Positions 24,501 through 32,982 of a DNA stretch of 64,000 bases are shown here, piece after piece (positions within the stretch are counted from its first letter, which is position 1; each line of letters begins with the position of its first letter). The notes under the pieces were generated by a model, which ran no database searches, was not told the DNA's origin, and saw only the letters and a list, made by a program, of their open reading frames with translations. The DNA is from Castor canadensis (Eukaryota; Chordata; Mammalia; Rodentia; Castoridae). Location: assembly GCF_047511655.1 (NCBI RefSeq), contig NC_133394.1, forward strand, positions 112,057,343 to 112,121,342. Reading direction: 5' to 3'. Made by a program: the position numbers and the translations under genes.

Positions 24501-26929
24501 GCATACTTTTAAAAGCCCTTTTTGTATTTTCAGGGTGAGAAAGATATTTCCCTATATTTTTGCTTTCTTTTAATAGTCTTAAGTTTTTTTTTTCAATTTA
24601 GATCTTAAATAACATTGGTATGAGATACTATACATTTCTGTAAGAAAATGCAATTGTTACAACCCCATTTATTAACATCTTATTTAGCACTGATGTTTTG
24701 AAACCTATTTTTTAAATTGTGGTAAAATATACATGACATAAACTTTATCATCATAACCACTTTTTTTCAGCTTGCTCAATTTATTTTGCACATTTGTTTT
24801 TCATTTCTTTATTTTTTGGCAGTACTGGGATTTTGAACTCAGGAATTCACACTTGGCAGGTAGTCACTCCACCACTTGAGTCATGCACCCAGCCCTTTTG
24901 CTTTCATTTTGTTTTTCAGATAGGGTCTCATGCTTTTGCCTGGTCTGGCTTTGGACCATGATTTTCCTACTTCTTCCTCCCAAGCATCTGCCTTGTTTTT
25001 TGAAGTAGGGTCTTCAAAAAACTAACTTTTTGCCCAGGCTAGCCACAAACTGCAAACCTCATCTTTACCTTCTAAGTGCTGGATTATAGCTATGTACCAC
25101 CTTTCTCTCCTCCTTCCTTCCTCTCTTTCTTTCTTTCTATTTTGAGTCTTACTACGTTGCTCAGACTGACCTGAAACTTGCAATCCTCTTGCTTCAACCT
25201 CCTACGTGCTGGGATTATAGGCATTGACCACCATCCCTGGCCATTTCCTTCCTTTTTAAGGACAACTAATACTACATTTTGTATTTATTTATTCATCTAT
25301 AGATGGACACTATTGTAAATCATGTTGTGGTGCGTGAGTATATAAGCAGGAGTCCCTGTGTTCATTCTTCTGGGAATATACTCAGAAGGAGAATTTCTAG
25401 ATTATATAGCAATTCTATTTTAAGTTTTCAAGAAACTTCCATCTTGTTTTCCATAGTAGCTACACCATTTTGCACTCTATCCAGCAGTGCACAAGGGTTC
25501 TAGCTTTTCTATACCCTTGCAAAAACTGGGGTTTTTTTGTGTTGTTTTTTCAATTTTTTGATTATTGCCATGCTAATGGGTGCAATCCACCATGTTTTCT
25601 GTACCATTTCAACATGCTTAATTTATTTCTGATATTTCTATTATGCTTTATTGATGTTTTTTTGTCTGTCCCTTGGTTAATATACTGCTATGTAATTACC
25701 GTGGCTTTATAGTAACCTAATTGTCTCTAGTGTTTTTCAGAATTTCATATAGGTCTGGATTGGTAGATTTTTATGAAAAATCCTATTGAATATTTATTAG
25801 AATTGATAGATACTATATTGTTTATTATATCTGTAGATAACTACTAAAGTGACATTCTAATAACAAGTTTTGGGGTATATGAATGATATAACTTATCATT
25901 TACTTGGATCTCCTTTTATGTTTTTAAAATATCAGTTTCCTCAAGAAATGTTCTGTTCATCTATATAGTATTTAATTAATAAATTTAACAAAATGATGTA
26001 TTTTCAGGAATAGGGGATTTCTGGATATCAACTTAAGTTTTTGGTCATTGGTATATTCAGGCTTGCTTTCTTGATGTATTTTGGTAATTCATATTTTTAT
26101 TGAAATTCACTGAAGTTTTCAAATACATTGGCATATGTTTCTTCATAGTAGTCCCATGACTTTTAAAACACTGTAAGACTTTTGATCTTCATGAAATTTC
26201 CATGTACTCACATCTTTGCCAGAGATTGGTAATGTTAGAGTTGCCTTTTTGGTCAATCGGATGGTAAGAAATAGTATCTTGTCATTGTTTGGTTATATCC
26301 TATTCAATTTTTTAAAATTTATTGTTTCTTCCCTTTTCTTGTGATAATTTTTGCTTGAAATTTGTCTATTTGTCTCTTTAAGAACCAGCTTTTGATTTTG
26401 CTGATCATCTCTATTGTTTTTTCTTTTCCACTTTTGTTCAGGTATTTTCTTCATTATATCCCTCTTTCTGCTTTCCTTGAATTTACTTTGTAGTTCTTTT
26501 CCTAGCTTCTTGATTTGAACTTCCACGCCATTTATTTTTAGTCACTTTAAAATAAGCATTTTGACCATAATTTCTTCCATTAAGTATAACTTTGTTGAAC
26601 CTAGTGTCTATTCTGATATTGTAAAACTTTTATTGTCATTCAATTTTAAGTATCTCATTTCCACATTAATTTTATTAGAGTCAACTACAGATTTAGTCAT
26701 CATACATATAAGAAATTCCTCCTTTCATTTTTCAAAGATTTTTATCCAGTTTAATGATGGGTTACTTATTGCAGAGCTTGAATGGAAGCTAGCAGAAGTT
26801 GGAGCAATACAGACTGATTTGGAAGAAAACCCCAAAAAAGGCATTGCAGATATGATGGTATCTTCAATTAGAAACACTTCTATTTATAATGACAGTGATA
26901 GTTCCAACAGTGATAATGATACCAAATAG
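568..26929 (+). CDS. PDCL2: PDCL2, phosducin-like 2 (complete gene, six coding exons)
   Basis: The exons 568-573, 6460-6580, 7425-7515, 16785-16928, 22273-22481 and 26775-26929 join in frame to 726 nt, giving 241 residues plus stop, the usual length of mammalian PDCL2. All introns are GT-AG. The product is a phosducin-family protein: an acidic and helical N-terminal part (about residues 3-95) followed by a thioredoxin-like fold (about 98-205). The fold holds one cysteine (Cys125, in IPMCLL) instead of a CXXC pair, so no redox activity is expected. The tail is Ser/Asp-rich ([11 protein letters not shown]). The motifs [21 protein letters not shown] and DLEENP identify the PhLP2/PhLP3 branch, related to yeast Plp2. 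Family knowledge: these proteins assist the CCT/TRiC chaperonin, and PDCL2 is germ-cell specific and needed for spermiogenesis in mice. The close relative PDCL3 is excluded because it is spliced differently and ends differently. No frameshift or premature stop is seen. Confidence 0.96.
791..898 (+). repeat. tRNA/ID-like SINE with target duplication
   Basis: The copy has a tRNA-like body with B-box-like end (gaattcaaacccc) and an A-rich tail, flanked by acctcggttt at 781-790 and 899-908. It lies in PDCL2 intron 1. Confidence 0.85.
1198..1270. repeat. Pyrimidine-rich low-complexity tract
   Basis: About 70 bp of almost pure C/T on the + strand, not attached to a recognisable element. Confidence 0.6.
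1818..2012 (+). pseudogene. Unexplained open stretch, possible exon remnant or pseudogene fragment
   Basis: Open for 65 codons from an acceptor-like ttgactgtttcag at 1817 to TGA at 2010. The reading is protein-like and non-repetitive ([20 protein letters not shown], with [20 protein letters not shown] further on). A shift of frame near 1992 allows [20 protein letters not shown] before the next stop, so it may be a decayed coding piece. I recognise neither half. It is in phase with PDCL2 exon 1 if spliced, yet known PDCL2 joins exon 1 straight to DPNEDT. It could be a cryptic exon, a processed pseudogene fragment, or chance. Confidence 0.3.
2100..4370. other. PDCL2 intron 1, no recognised element
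   Basis: AT-rich intronic sequence. I see no exon and no repeat that I can name. A near-repeat of agtaaccaagYatgca occurs at about 4018 and 4131. Confidence 0.4.
4375..4830 (+). mobile_element. Old LINE-1 fragment (ORF2 3' part and 3' end)
   Basis: The sequence matches the L1 ORF2 region ahead of the C-terminus (KEIKES-like, the 'tggaatctcgagggactcc' segment) and then jumps to an AT-rich 3' end, so the middle is deleted. Frames are broken throughout. Confidence 0.75.
4835..4929 (+). repeat. tRNA/ID-like SINE
   Basis: Body from gggctgggggcatgactcaa to ccccagaaccac, followed by an A/C-rich tail. It directly follows the old L1 3' end. Confidence 0.8.
5446..5595 (-). repeat. B1-like (7SL-derived) SINE
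   Basis: Poly(T), then the reverse complement of a B1/Alu-type monomer (agtgctgggattataggtgt). Confidence 0.85.
6460..6580 (+). CDS. PDCL2: PDCL2 coding exon 2
   Basis: Acceptor tttctgtag precedes 6460 and donor gtatac starts at 6581. It encodes residues 3-42 and the first base of codon 43 ([20 protein letters not shown], then an [10 protein letters not shown] stretch). This is the acidic N-terminal segment of the phosducin-like family. Confidence 0.96.
6780..6856 (+). repeat. tRNA/ID-like SINE
   Basis: The body gctggtggctcaagtggtgg to cagcactgaaa lies 200 bp downstream of PDCL2 exon 2. Confidence 0.85.
6895..7093 (-). repeat. Composite B1 plus ID-like SINE
   Basis: Read on the minus strand, a B1-like left part is joined to a tRNA/ID-like right part with T-rich (A-rich in sense) junctions. 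Confidence 0.8.
7108..7160. repeat. TA-rich microsatellite
   Basis: Imperfect tata/taga repeats between two SINEs and exon 3. Confidence 0.6.
7425..7515 (+). CDS. PDCL2: PDCL2 coding exon 3
   Basis: Acceptor ttgttttag and donor gtacag bound it. It encodes residues 43-73, including [19 protein letters not shown], an acidic amphipathic helix typical of phosducin-like proteins. Confidence 0.96.
7600..8060. mobile_element. Probable old L1M-type fragment
   Basis: The text resembles the T/C-rich late part of ancient mammalian L1s (a 'tcaaatttgggaggttttcag' type segment). It is degenerate and the strand is not settled. Confidence 0.4.
8140..8790 (+). mobile_element. LINE-1 3'-end fragment
   Basis: Recognisable L1 ORF2 C-terminal and 3' text (the 'gatgagtggataaccaaaaatg' and 'tggaatattacttggccata' region) in a 5'-truncated copy, with frames broken. 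Confidence 0.8.
9000..10180. other. PDCL2 intron 3, no recognised element
   Basis: I find no exon or nameable repeat. A small internal duplication (ctcccaaa, three times) occurs at 9631-9668. Confidence 0.4.
10188..10300 (+). repeat. Alu/B1-like SINE
   Basis: 7SL-derived monomer in sense orientation (gaggcaggagaactgcttga) ending in an A-rich tail. Confidence 0.85.
10301..10393. repeat. GGAA/AAGG microsatellite
   Basis: A purine-only tract that probably grew from the A-tail of the preceding SINE. Confidence 0.8.
10756..10836 (-). repeat. tRNA/ID-like SINE
   Basis: Reverse complement of the ID-like body (aggcagatgctctaccactg) preceded by a T/G-rich tail. Confidence 0.8.
11118..11420 (+). repeat. 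Tandem monomers in the L1 5' UTR
   Basis: Two diverged monomers of roughly 150 bp start with 'tctgaaarcact(t)gagaccta' at 11122 and 11269. A third begins at about 11425 (cagaaagcacttaaacc). The second contains its own 24-bp duplication (gtttgctgccaaggggggac at 11316 and 11340). Confidence 0.7.
15282..15390 (+). repeat. tRNA/ID-like SINE inserted in the L1
   Basis: The body gggccgggagagtgactcaa to cccagtaccac, with an AT-rich tail (attaattaatt), interrupts L1 sequence. Confidence 0.8.
16150..16485 (-). repeat. Composite SINE (ID-like plus two B1-like parts)
   Basis: Antisense order is ID-like, B1-like, B1-like. In sense this is a B1 dimer with an ID tail. It is strongly diverged. Confidence 0.7.
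16785..16928 (+). CDS. PDCL2: PDCL2 coding exon 4
   Basis: The acceptor follows a T-rich tract (tttttttaattag) and the donor is gtaatt. It encodes residues 73-120: a basic helix ([18 protein letters not shown]), the [11 protein letters not shown] segment conserved in the family, and the first strand of the thioredoxin-like fold ([10 protein letters not shown]). Confidence 0.96.
17006..17091 (+). repeat. tRNA/ID-like SINE with 15-bp target duplication
   Basis: The target duplication is aagattctataatgc at 16991-17005 and aagattctgtaatgc at 17092-17106, one mismatch. It is a fairly young copy 80 bp downstream of exon 4. Confidence 0.9.
17300..17587 (+). repeat. Composite B1-B1-ID SINE
   Basis: Sense order is two B1-like parts, an A-rich link (about 17508-17522) and a shortened ID-like part ending cccagtactgc. 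Confidence 0.75.
17865..18300. repeat. Unassigned, possible LTR or old repeat
   Basis: Purine-rich text (gattaacaagaaaaaaacaa and following) looks like a degenerate LTR or DNA-element copy. I cannot name it. Confidence 0.25.
18923..18998 (-). repeat. tRNA/ID-like SINE
   Basis: Reverse complement of the ID-like body (gcactggggcttgaactcgg) after a T-rich tail. Confidence 0.85.
19428..19545 (-). repeat. B1-like SINE
   Basis: Poly(T), then the reverse complement of a B1 monomer (gagtgctaggattacaggtg). Confidence 0.85.
19668..19760 (+). repeat. ID-type SINE
   Basis: The body gtgtagctcagtggtaaagg to caatccccagcaccac is close to the classical rodent ID/BC1 family rather than the composite right part. 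An A-rich tail follows. Confidence 0.85.
19876..19969 (-). repeat. ID-type SINE with 8-bp flanking repeat
   Basis: Reverse complement of the ID body, flanked by agaaaagt at 19868-19875 and 19970-19977. Confidence 0.85.
20400..21450 (+). repeat. Ancient interspersed repeat, name uncertain
   Basis: The order of phrases (ggatgcaaaggtgaataagg, later purine-rich blocks, 'agtcgttgaaggtttttaaa') resembles a widespread old mammalian repeat that also seems present at 30290-30900 and 31800-32170. It is too diverged to name. Confidence 0.4.
21451..22200. other. PDCL2 intron 4, nothing recognised
   Basis: No exon or nameable repeat is visible before the tandem duplication next to exon 5. Confidence 0.4.
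22201..22254 (+). repeat. Perfect 27-bp tandem duplication beside the exon 5 acceptor
   Basis: tactctgtttttaaaatata plus ttgtgtg occurs at 22201-22227 and again at 22228-22254 without mismatch. The second copy runs into the polypyrimidine tract of the acceptor at 22271-22272. Confidence 0.97.
22273..22481 (+). CDS. PDCL2: PDCL2 coding exon 5
   Basis: Acceptor tctctttttag and donor gtaatg bound it. It encodes residues 121-190, most of the thioredoxin-like fold: [31 protein letters not shown] and [13 protein letters not shown] perfect 27-bp tandem duplication ends 18 bp before this exon. Confidence 0.96.
22678..22888 (-). repeat. B1-like dimeric SINE part
   Basis: Two antisense B1-like monomers (tcgtgtagctggaatgacag, then gagtaactaggattataggt) without a clear ID part. 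Confidence 0.75.
22905..24215 (-). mobile_element. Old LINE-1 fragments, antisense
   Basis: At least two L1 3'-region pieces in inverse orientation. The first is at 22905-23480 (the 'ttcatctgttgatggacact' region). The second is at 23550-24210 (the 'acattttcaactccactaga' and 'gctgatgggtatgaaatggg' regions). They are interrupted and diverged. Confidence 0.8.
24219..24241. repeat. (TG)n microsatellite
   Basis: About ten uninterrupted TG units beside an antisense SINE. Confidence 0.9.
24242..24425 (-). repeat. ID-like and B1-like SINE parts
   Basis: A short antisense ID-like piece is followed by an antisense B1/Alu-type monomer (gtagctgggactacagacat). Confidence 0.7.
24815..25245 (-). repeat. 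Composite SINE followed by a second B1
   Basis: An antisense ID-like part (24818-24895) and B1-like parts run to about 25095. A CT-rich tract with another antisense B1 (gtgctgggattataggcatt) then runs to 25245. Confidence 0.75.
25270..26535 (-). mobile_element. Old LINE-1 fragments, antisense
   Basis: An inverse L1 3' region at 25285-25510 (ttattcatctatagatggac) is followed by further L1-like text. An ORF2 piece at 26293-26526 reads [15 protein letters not shown] on the minus strand. It ends about 240 bp upstream of PDCL2 exon 6. Confidence 0.75.
26775..26929 (+). CDS. PDCL2: PDCL2 coding exon 6, stop codon
   Basis: The acceptor is tattgcag. It encodes residues 191-241 and [23 protein letters not shown] and a Ser/Asp-rich C-terminus ([11 protein letters not shown]) with several possible CK2 sites. 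Confidence 0.96.
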
Positions 26930-26937
26930 AAATATTT

Positions 26938-26943
26938 AATAAA
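26938..26943 (+). terminator. PDCL2: PDCL2 polyadenylation signal
   Basis: AATAAA stands 9 bases after the stop codon, giving a very short 3' UTR. A T-rich stretch follows near 26970-27030. Very short 3' UTRs are common in spermatid transcripts. A second AATAAA at 27487 could serve a longer form. Confidence 0.75.
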
Positions 26944-26944
26944 T

Positions 26945-28615
26945 AGCTTTAAAGTGTACATATATATGCTGACCATTTTATTTATTACTGCCTTTATAAT
27001 TAGAGATCAGAAATTTTATTTTTATTTTTGTGTTAGAATTATAGTTCATATGCTATTTCAAAAATTTTCAAGTATATCAGAATATTCACTGCCTCTGACA
27101 AACTGGAATTTCTACTAACTTTTTAATATTTTTCTGTGACTGATCCCTTTTCTCACCCATACAGGACAAAGCCACAGATATCACAAGTCCTCTGTGATGC
27201 TTACTAACTTAAAGAGAACTATGAAAGGAAATAATGAAAGAGAACCAAGAAATGTCATTTAGTTTAAGTCAACACATTTTAAGCCTATTGTTTAGGGGTC
27301 TTGAGGTAGTTTTTAAATTTATGATCATATGTTTTTTTCTTTGAAATGTTTTACCTACAAAAAAATTGACCACTTATTAGCGTAATTCAACTTAAAGGTT
27401 CTGAATAGTGCTAAAGAAACATCCCCACTCATGATTGCTTTGAATAGTTCTGTTACTAAGTTAGAAAGTTACTAAGTAGCCTTGCTAATAAACTATTGAA
27501 TAATTTATATGTAAAACTTTAAATCCTAAAAAGAGGTGAGAAAAAGATAGTGCTAACCTGTTTTAATAGTAATCACAAAAGAATTCATTATGGAAAAACA
27601 TGGAATATTAGGACACTGCTGAAGCCCTGCAAGAAACCTCACCTTAGAATAATAATGCTCATGACATATAGAGGAAAGGTTGGTAAATTCAGCACACACA
27701 GTTCATTAACGGATTTTACTATATTTGGCTTGTGTTGATAGCCCATAACTCTAATTATGGATGTTCAATGATGTTTGTGAGAGCACTGAGACTAACCTTA
27801 AATGGTTAGATCACAAAAATACGTTGGTGAAAATTGAGGAAGTGTAACATGGAGTCAGGAAAACACTTTTGTTGCTGTTGGTGAGGAAAGGGAGCTTAGA
27901 TGCTGCAGAGAATCATGAAGGAGAAGAAAAAATTGAGGCAGATTGAGTCATGGTAATTTATTTTACCAGATAAAGTAAAATCATGTCAGAGAAACAATTA
28001 CCTACTTAACACTGATCCAAATCCTAAACTCCTTAAGGAGTGGATGGATAAATTCCTACTCAGAACACAACATTGTTGAAATGAAAGGACCATGTTATCA
28101 TAGTTACCATGTAACACTAACGCCTTCCATTCATGTAAGTATGAACATTATTTTCCCTTCCTTTTAGTTGAAACCAAATGCAAAATGTCACCCTAAAGGT
28201 AGTATTTTTAAAAATAAATACATAAGTTATCCATTTTTTAAAGTTAAAATTAACAGGACAGATAAAAAGGTACACATTCCGCCATAACTCAGATCTGCCA
28301 AGAGGCAGAATTTTTATATGTAAGCACAGTCTGAAGACTGCTTTTAACATAAAAAAATCATAAAATTAGAGCATGTTAGAACTGGCTGGTTGTGATTCTG
28401 GCCTCACTCTTCCTCAAAATGCACACATGCACATTGGTCTAGAGAGAACTCATGCCTACAGGTTACTACTACTTACATAAACTGCTTAGTTTATACATTC
28501 TCATTTAAGGAGGCTATAGGTATTTGTTAGAATGTGGGAAAATAATCTAATACTTAATATTATTCTCCATTTTATTGAATGAATTTTTATTTCGTAGGTA
28601 GAAACTTAAGAGGTT
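26945..28615. other. Intergenic region downstream of PDCL2
   Basis: AT-rich sequence with no coding exon, RNA gene or repeat that I can name. Confidence 0.45.
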
Positions 28616-28617
28616 TT

Positions 28618-28735
28618 ATTTATTTATTTTTTTTTGAGACAAGGGCTCCATTCTGGCCTGGAACTCACTATCTAGCCCAGGTTCCTGCGTCAGCCTGCTG
28701 AGTGCTGAGATTACAAGCACAGGCACTGTAGCTTC
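28618..28735 (-). repeat. B1-like SINE
   Basis: Poly(T), then an antisense B1 monomer (ctgagtgctgagattacaag). Confidence 0.8.
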
Positions 28736-28889
28736 CTAAGAGTTTCTAGTTGCCAATATTCAACCATTTTTAACCTACAAAAATGGATATTTACTATATT
28801 TCAATCTAATATGTTTTAATTATTCTTGCCAACTGTGTTCTACTCAAACAGTCCCTTCACTACTTAATATATAATGTCTTGTCAGTTTG

Positions 28890-29025
28890 GTCCTACAGTC
28901 ATTCCTAGAGAACTTGTTAGAAATACCTTCTCTCTAGCCCTATCCCAGAGTAAGCTGGAATTTTCATTTTAATGAGACCCCAGCCAAGTGGCCTATGTAT
29001 TACAATTTGAGAAGCACTGGGCAGC
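28890..29025 (+). mobile_element. MER5-like hAT DNA transposon remnant
   Basis: The run from 'gagaacttgttagaaatacc' through 'ggaattttcattttaatgag' to 'caatttgagaagcactgggc' follows the MER5A consensus layout, a non-autonomous hAT-Charlie element. Confidence 0.7.
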
Positions 29026-29029
29026 GAAT

Positions 29030-30280
29030 TCCTAGTCTGCTTGAGTGTGTTCCTTAACTTTATCCCACACTCTGTATTATTAGATCTATCCAGCTTGACA
29101 CTCCAGGTTCCCAAAGCCAAAAACATTCTAGGGCTGAACTAGTGATTCAGAGCACTATGGAGGTAGGGGGGTGGATTTTTTGGTTTTTTTCCTTGAATGG
29201 GGTTTGTTTTTAAGTAGTTAATTTTCTTTCCTCTCTGGATTCATCCTTCTGATGTTGGGGGCTGAGAGAAAGAATTAGTAATAAATTTTTCTTAACTGTA
29301 AAATCCATATTGCATGCAAATGTTCACTTTTTAGTGGTACATTGGGTTCTCCTGGAAACTCTCAGGTGACCTCCTACTGCACAGTTCCTTATTCAACATG
29401 GGTGTCTGATGGTCTTGCCCTATCTCCGCTAATGTCTTAGCTCTCTCCCTGAGAGGCACACATGGCCTCTTGCTGCTAGAATCCTTTCCCCCAACCCTCA
29501 AGTATCAAGATGGTTCAGATCTGGTGGCCCTGTCTCACACAGCATTAATCAACCTACAAGATGTAGAAATGTCCACTTCCTCACCGTGCCAAATGGTGGG
29601 AATGCAGATTTACTTGAGAGCTCACTCCCTGGCCAGGTATTTATCTCCAAGTCTCTCTCCTGTTCAGGTAAGCACAAGGCAGTATCAACAAAACTGCTAG
29701 TGGACAGGGTTTCAGTCTCCCCTTCTTATAGTCACCTCCGGTTTCTCTACGTTATTCCACTGGAGTCTTATTAACTCGGGGTGGGACAGGGATGAGAAGG
29801 AAAGGAAATGCCAAGGTACCAGGAGCCTAAGAAGACATAGCTTCATTGATTCTTTTGTGTTCTTCCTCTTCCTAAGTGTTATGCTTCTGTGGCCTGAGAG
29901 AGTAGAGTTGAAGGTTTTGGCTATGAAAGGTCGTTTTGTCCTACTTTTAATCCTGGCTGAAGGAGTCAGACAACAAATATTGGTATTTAGAAGGTAAGAA
30001 CTGATGTTCTTTGTTCCCTCCTTGGGACTTCACTCTGCATCTCTTGCAGGTGTTATCTGTATCTATCTATTACAGTGTTACATATTCTTGCTGGTCCTCA
30101 AGTACTCAGTTACTAGCACAGAACTAGTTCATCATATTTTCTTAATTAATTTCAGTTTACCTCTTCTTTGTACTTCATACACATTACTAAAGCTACCTTT
30201 TGACAATAATCTGCCTCAATAGTAATTTGAGATACAAATATCTTTTATCTAGCATTTTGCTTTTCCCTTTCATTTCATTC
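29030..30280. other. Intergenic, nothing recognised
   Basis: No exon or repeat that I can support. Confidence 0.4.
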
Positions 30281-30289
30281 ATTTAACCA

Positions 30290-30900
30290 TTCATTCACCC
30301 CAGGCATTGGAATGGATGGTGTATACACAGTGAAACCCATGGTTTTCCCTCCCAGAGTTCTGTCACGTGGTATTAGGGAAAATAGTTAATAAGAAAACAA
30401 ACATTAAAAATATTATGAGGGAAATAGTGAACACAGTAAGAGAGAAAAACTGTGGGTATTGTGTAGGGGGCAAGTGAGAAGAAAACTTGAAACAGTATGG
30501 TTAGATCTTTTGAGACAAAAGGTTGAGGAGTCTGGCATGAGAAAATTTGATGGGGGAGGGGCGGGAGGATGCATGCAAGGCTACAGCATGTGCCAAAGTC
30601 TGAGAGGAGAGAGATGAGCAAGGAACTGAAAAGAAGTTTCTGGATGGGAGTGTTAAGGGAAGAGGAGCAAATGATAGGACATGAGGTTGGAGAACTAGGC
30701 AGGGGCCAGATCAAACAGTATTGTAGCCATGATTAAGAGTGTGGATGGAATGGGAAATGATGAAAGAGTTTTTAGAAGCAACATATGATTTCACTGATAT
30801 TTTCAAAAGACTTTTCTTATTTCTCTTTGGAGGACAGACTGAATAGGGCATTCATGATACTTGAGACACACAAGAAGAGACGCTAAGTAGGTAATTGGAA
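30290..30900 (+). repeat. Ancient interspersed repeat, name uncertain
   Basis: Phrases such as 'gcaggggccagatcaaacag' and 'gtgccaaagtctgagaggag' match the layout of an old, widespread mammalian repeat related to the text at 20400-21450. Confidence 0.45.
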
Positions 30901-31490
30901 CCCAAAGGAAAGCTGGAGGCTGGAATTAAAGATTTTTGAGTCACTTTAATCATTTCTACATTCCAACAAAAATTGTAAAGATCTACAGCTGCCATTCTCA
31001 CCCAAGCCACAGTTCTCTGAAATGCTTATTCTTTCAGCTTATAGATAAGTGCCCTAAAACTCAGAGGAATTATTTGACTTGCCATTGTGTCTCAGCTTTA
31101 GGAAATAGTAGTAAGATTTAAGACTTGACTATGAAGCCCATAATACCACCCCATATTACTGCACTTCCTTCTATTTTAAATGGATGAGAAAGAATGAGTG
31201 ATTAAATCATACATATTTCTTTTTTTTGAAAACTTACCTTATATTCCCTATTGTGTATAATCTTAAACCTATTTTCCAGTTCGCCCTAACCTGGTGGTAA
31301 AACTAGGGAAGTTAATGAAAGGATGGACAAGAGAGGTATTATGAAAAACATCGACACTATTTGTGATTGATGGAACATAGGGAGCTAGGGGAAGACTGAC
31401 CAAAGGAGACAGGAGAATTACACAAAAATAATTACCACTTATAAAAAATGTTCATCACTTAAATGGGATTTCTTATGTACTAGGTACTGT

Positions 31491-31519
31491 TAATACACAC
31501 ACACACACACACACACACA
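31491..31519. repeat. (AC)n microsatellite
   Basis: About 13 uninterrupted AC units, a likely polymorphic marker. Confidence 0.95.
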
Positions 31520-31565
31520 ATCTCCTTTCAATTACCATGAGATGGGACTATTATCCTCATTTTAC

Positions 31566-31653
31566 TATTATTTTTTGGTGGTACTGGGGTTTGAACTCAG
31601 GGCCTCATGCTTGCTAGGCAGGTGCTCTACCACTTGAGCCACTCTGCTAGCTT
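31566..31653 (-). repeat. tRNA/ID-like SINE with 18-bp target duplication
   Basis: The element is flanked by ctattatcctcattttac (31548-31565) and ctattatccccattttac (31654-31671). The body is close to consensus, so it is young. Confidence 0.93.
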
Positions 31654-31799
31654 CTATTATCCCCATTTTACAGATGAATAAATTAAAGAACAAGTGGGGG
31701 GAATTCAGTTGGAAGAAAAAAGTTAAAAATACTCAGTTTACAAAAAGGAGTAAACAGAATTATATGAGTTACATAAATCGTGTTTAATGAGATGGTTTG

Positions 31800-32200
31800 G
31801 GCTGGGGGAGAAAAATTTACGATCTGTAATCCATGAGGCAGGATTTTTGTTCCATGGAAACAGAATGTGGAAGATGGAAAAGTTGAGAAATAGATTTTTT
31901 TCTAGATTTTTCTCAGACCATTTGGACCGAGTGGAGAAAGGCTAGTTCTTCAAAGAAAATCACCAGAATAGGAAATGAATAGAGTAAGGAAGAAAGGAGA
32001 AGTTGCGAACCGAATCTTGGGAAATACTCAAGAGACAGAGGACTGAGCAGAAAAACTGAGGATTATCATCAGGCTTTTGTAAATAATTAAACAGAATGTG
32101 AGAGGGAGGAGTCAGAGATGAACACAGGTTTGATCCTGGTGACTAAGAGGACAACAAAACCATTAAAAAGGGCAAAGGTATATGTTCTAAAAGATGGGAG
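31800..32200 (+). repeat. Ancient repeat text, uncertain
   Basis: It probably continues or repeats the family seen at 30290-30900, and it contains copy A of the 65-bp duplication. Confidence 0.3.
31916..31980 (+). repeat. Dispersed 65-bp duplication, copy A
   Basis: Matches 32660-32724 with four mismatches and no gap, including the identical block caaagaaaatcaccagaata. Confidence 0.95.
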
Positions 32201-32334
32201 AATAAGGATAGATCACTGTTTCTAGAAAAAAAATCCAACATTCAAACATCCACACCAGGAAAAGCATTCACACACTCGTCTGGCTGCAGCCTACCTTGTA
32301 AGCATTATTGACCTTCCTTCCTCTCTTGCTAACT

Positions 32335-32625
32335 TTCAGTATTAGAATTCTCAATTGCATGTCACAGAAAACTTCTCACTGGTTTAAGCAATAAAACAAA
32401 CACATGCAAGAATTTATTGATTAGCTTAACTGAAATATCCAGTGGAATCTATCCACATTGATTTCAGGGCAGGAAACCAATCTGCTCTCTGCCACCCACC
32501 ATGGTACTTTCCTTCTCATTATTCACGAATAGAAAGATGGCTCCAGGCCTCCATTCTTGCAGACTCAAATCCTTTGGAAAAGAGGTAACATCTTTCTTGG
32601 TAACCACAACCTAAGAGAGGGGATG
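32335..32625 (+). repeat. Probable old MER-type repeat
   Basis: The 'aagaatttattgattagctt' and 'aaagatggctccaggcctcc' segments resemble a mammalian MER element. I cannot name the family. Confidence 0.35.
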
Positions 32626-32659
32626 GACTCAAATATGTTTTCCCTCTAGTATTCTACAG

Positions 32660-32724
32660 GACCATATGGACTGAGTGGAGAAAGGCTGGTATTTCAAAGA
32701 AAATCACCAGAATAGGAAATGAAT
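32660..32724 (+). repeat. Dispersed 65-bp duplication, copy B
   Basis: Partner of 31916-31980, in the same orientation and 744 bp away. Confidence 0.95.
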
Positions 32725-32861
32725 GCGGAACAAGCAGAAATGTCTACTAAACCTCCTTCTAATGAACTATGATGTAATTAATCAGGCTTTCCCACTGCTC
32801 CCAGAAAAATCCTCAAGTGGAGCCAGGGAGCTGATTTAAGTTCCTCCTTTATAAAAAAACA

Positions 32862-32982
32862 AAACAAAAATTTTTTTTTGGAAACAATGTCTCGCTATGT
32901 AGCCCAGGCTGGCCTCCAACTTACTATCCTCCTGCCATACCCTCCTTTAGCTGGGATTGCAGGTGTGCACTATCACACCCGG
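32862..32982 (-). repeat. B1-like SINE
   Basis: Antisense B1 monomer (agctgggattgcaggtgtgc). ttaagttcctc at 32836-32846 and 32983-32993 is a plausible target duplication. Confidence 0.85.
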
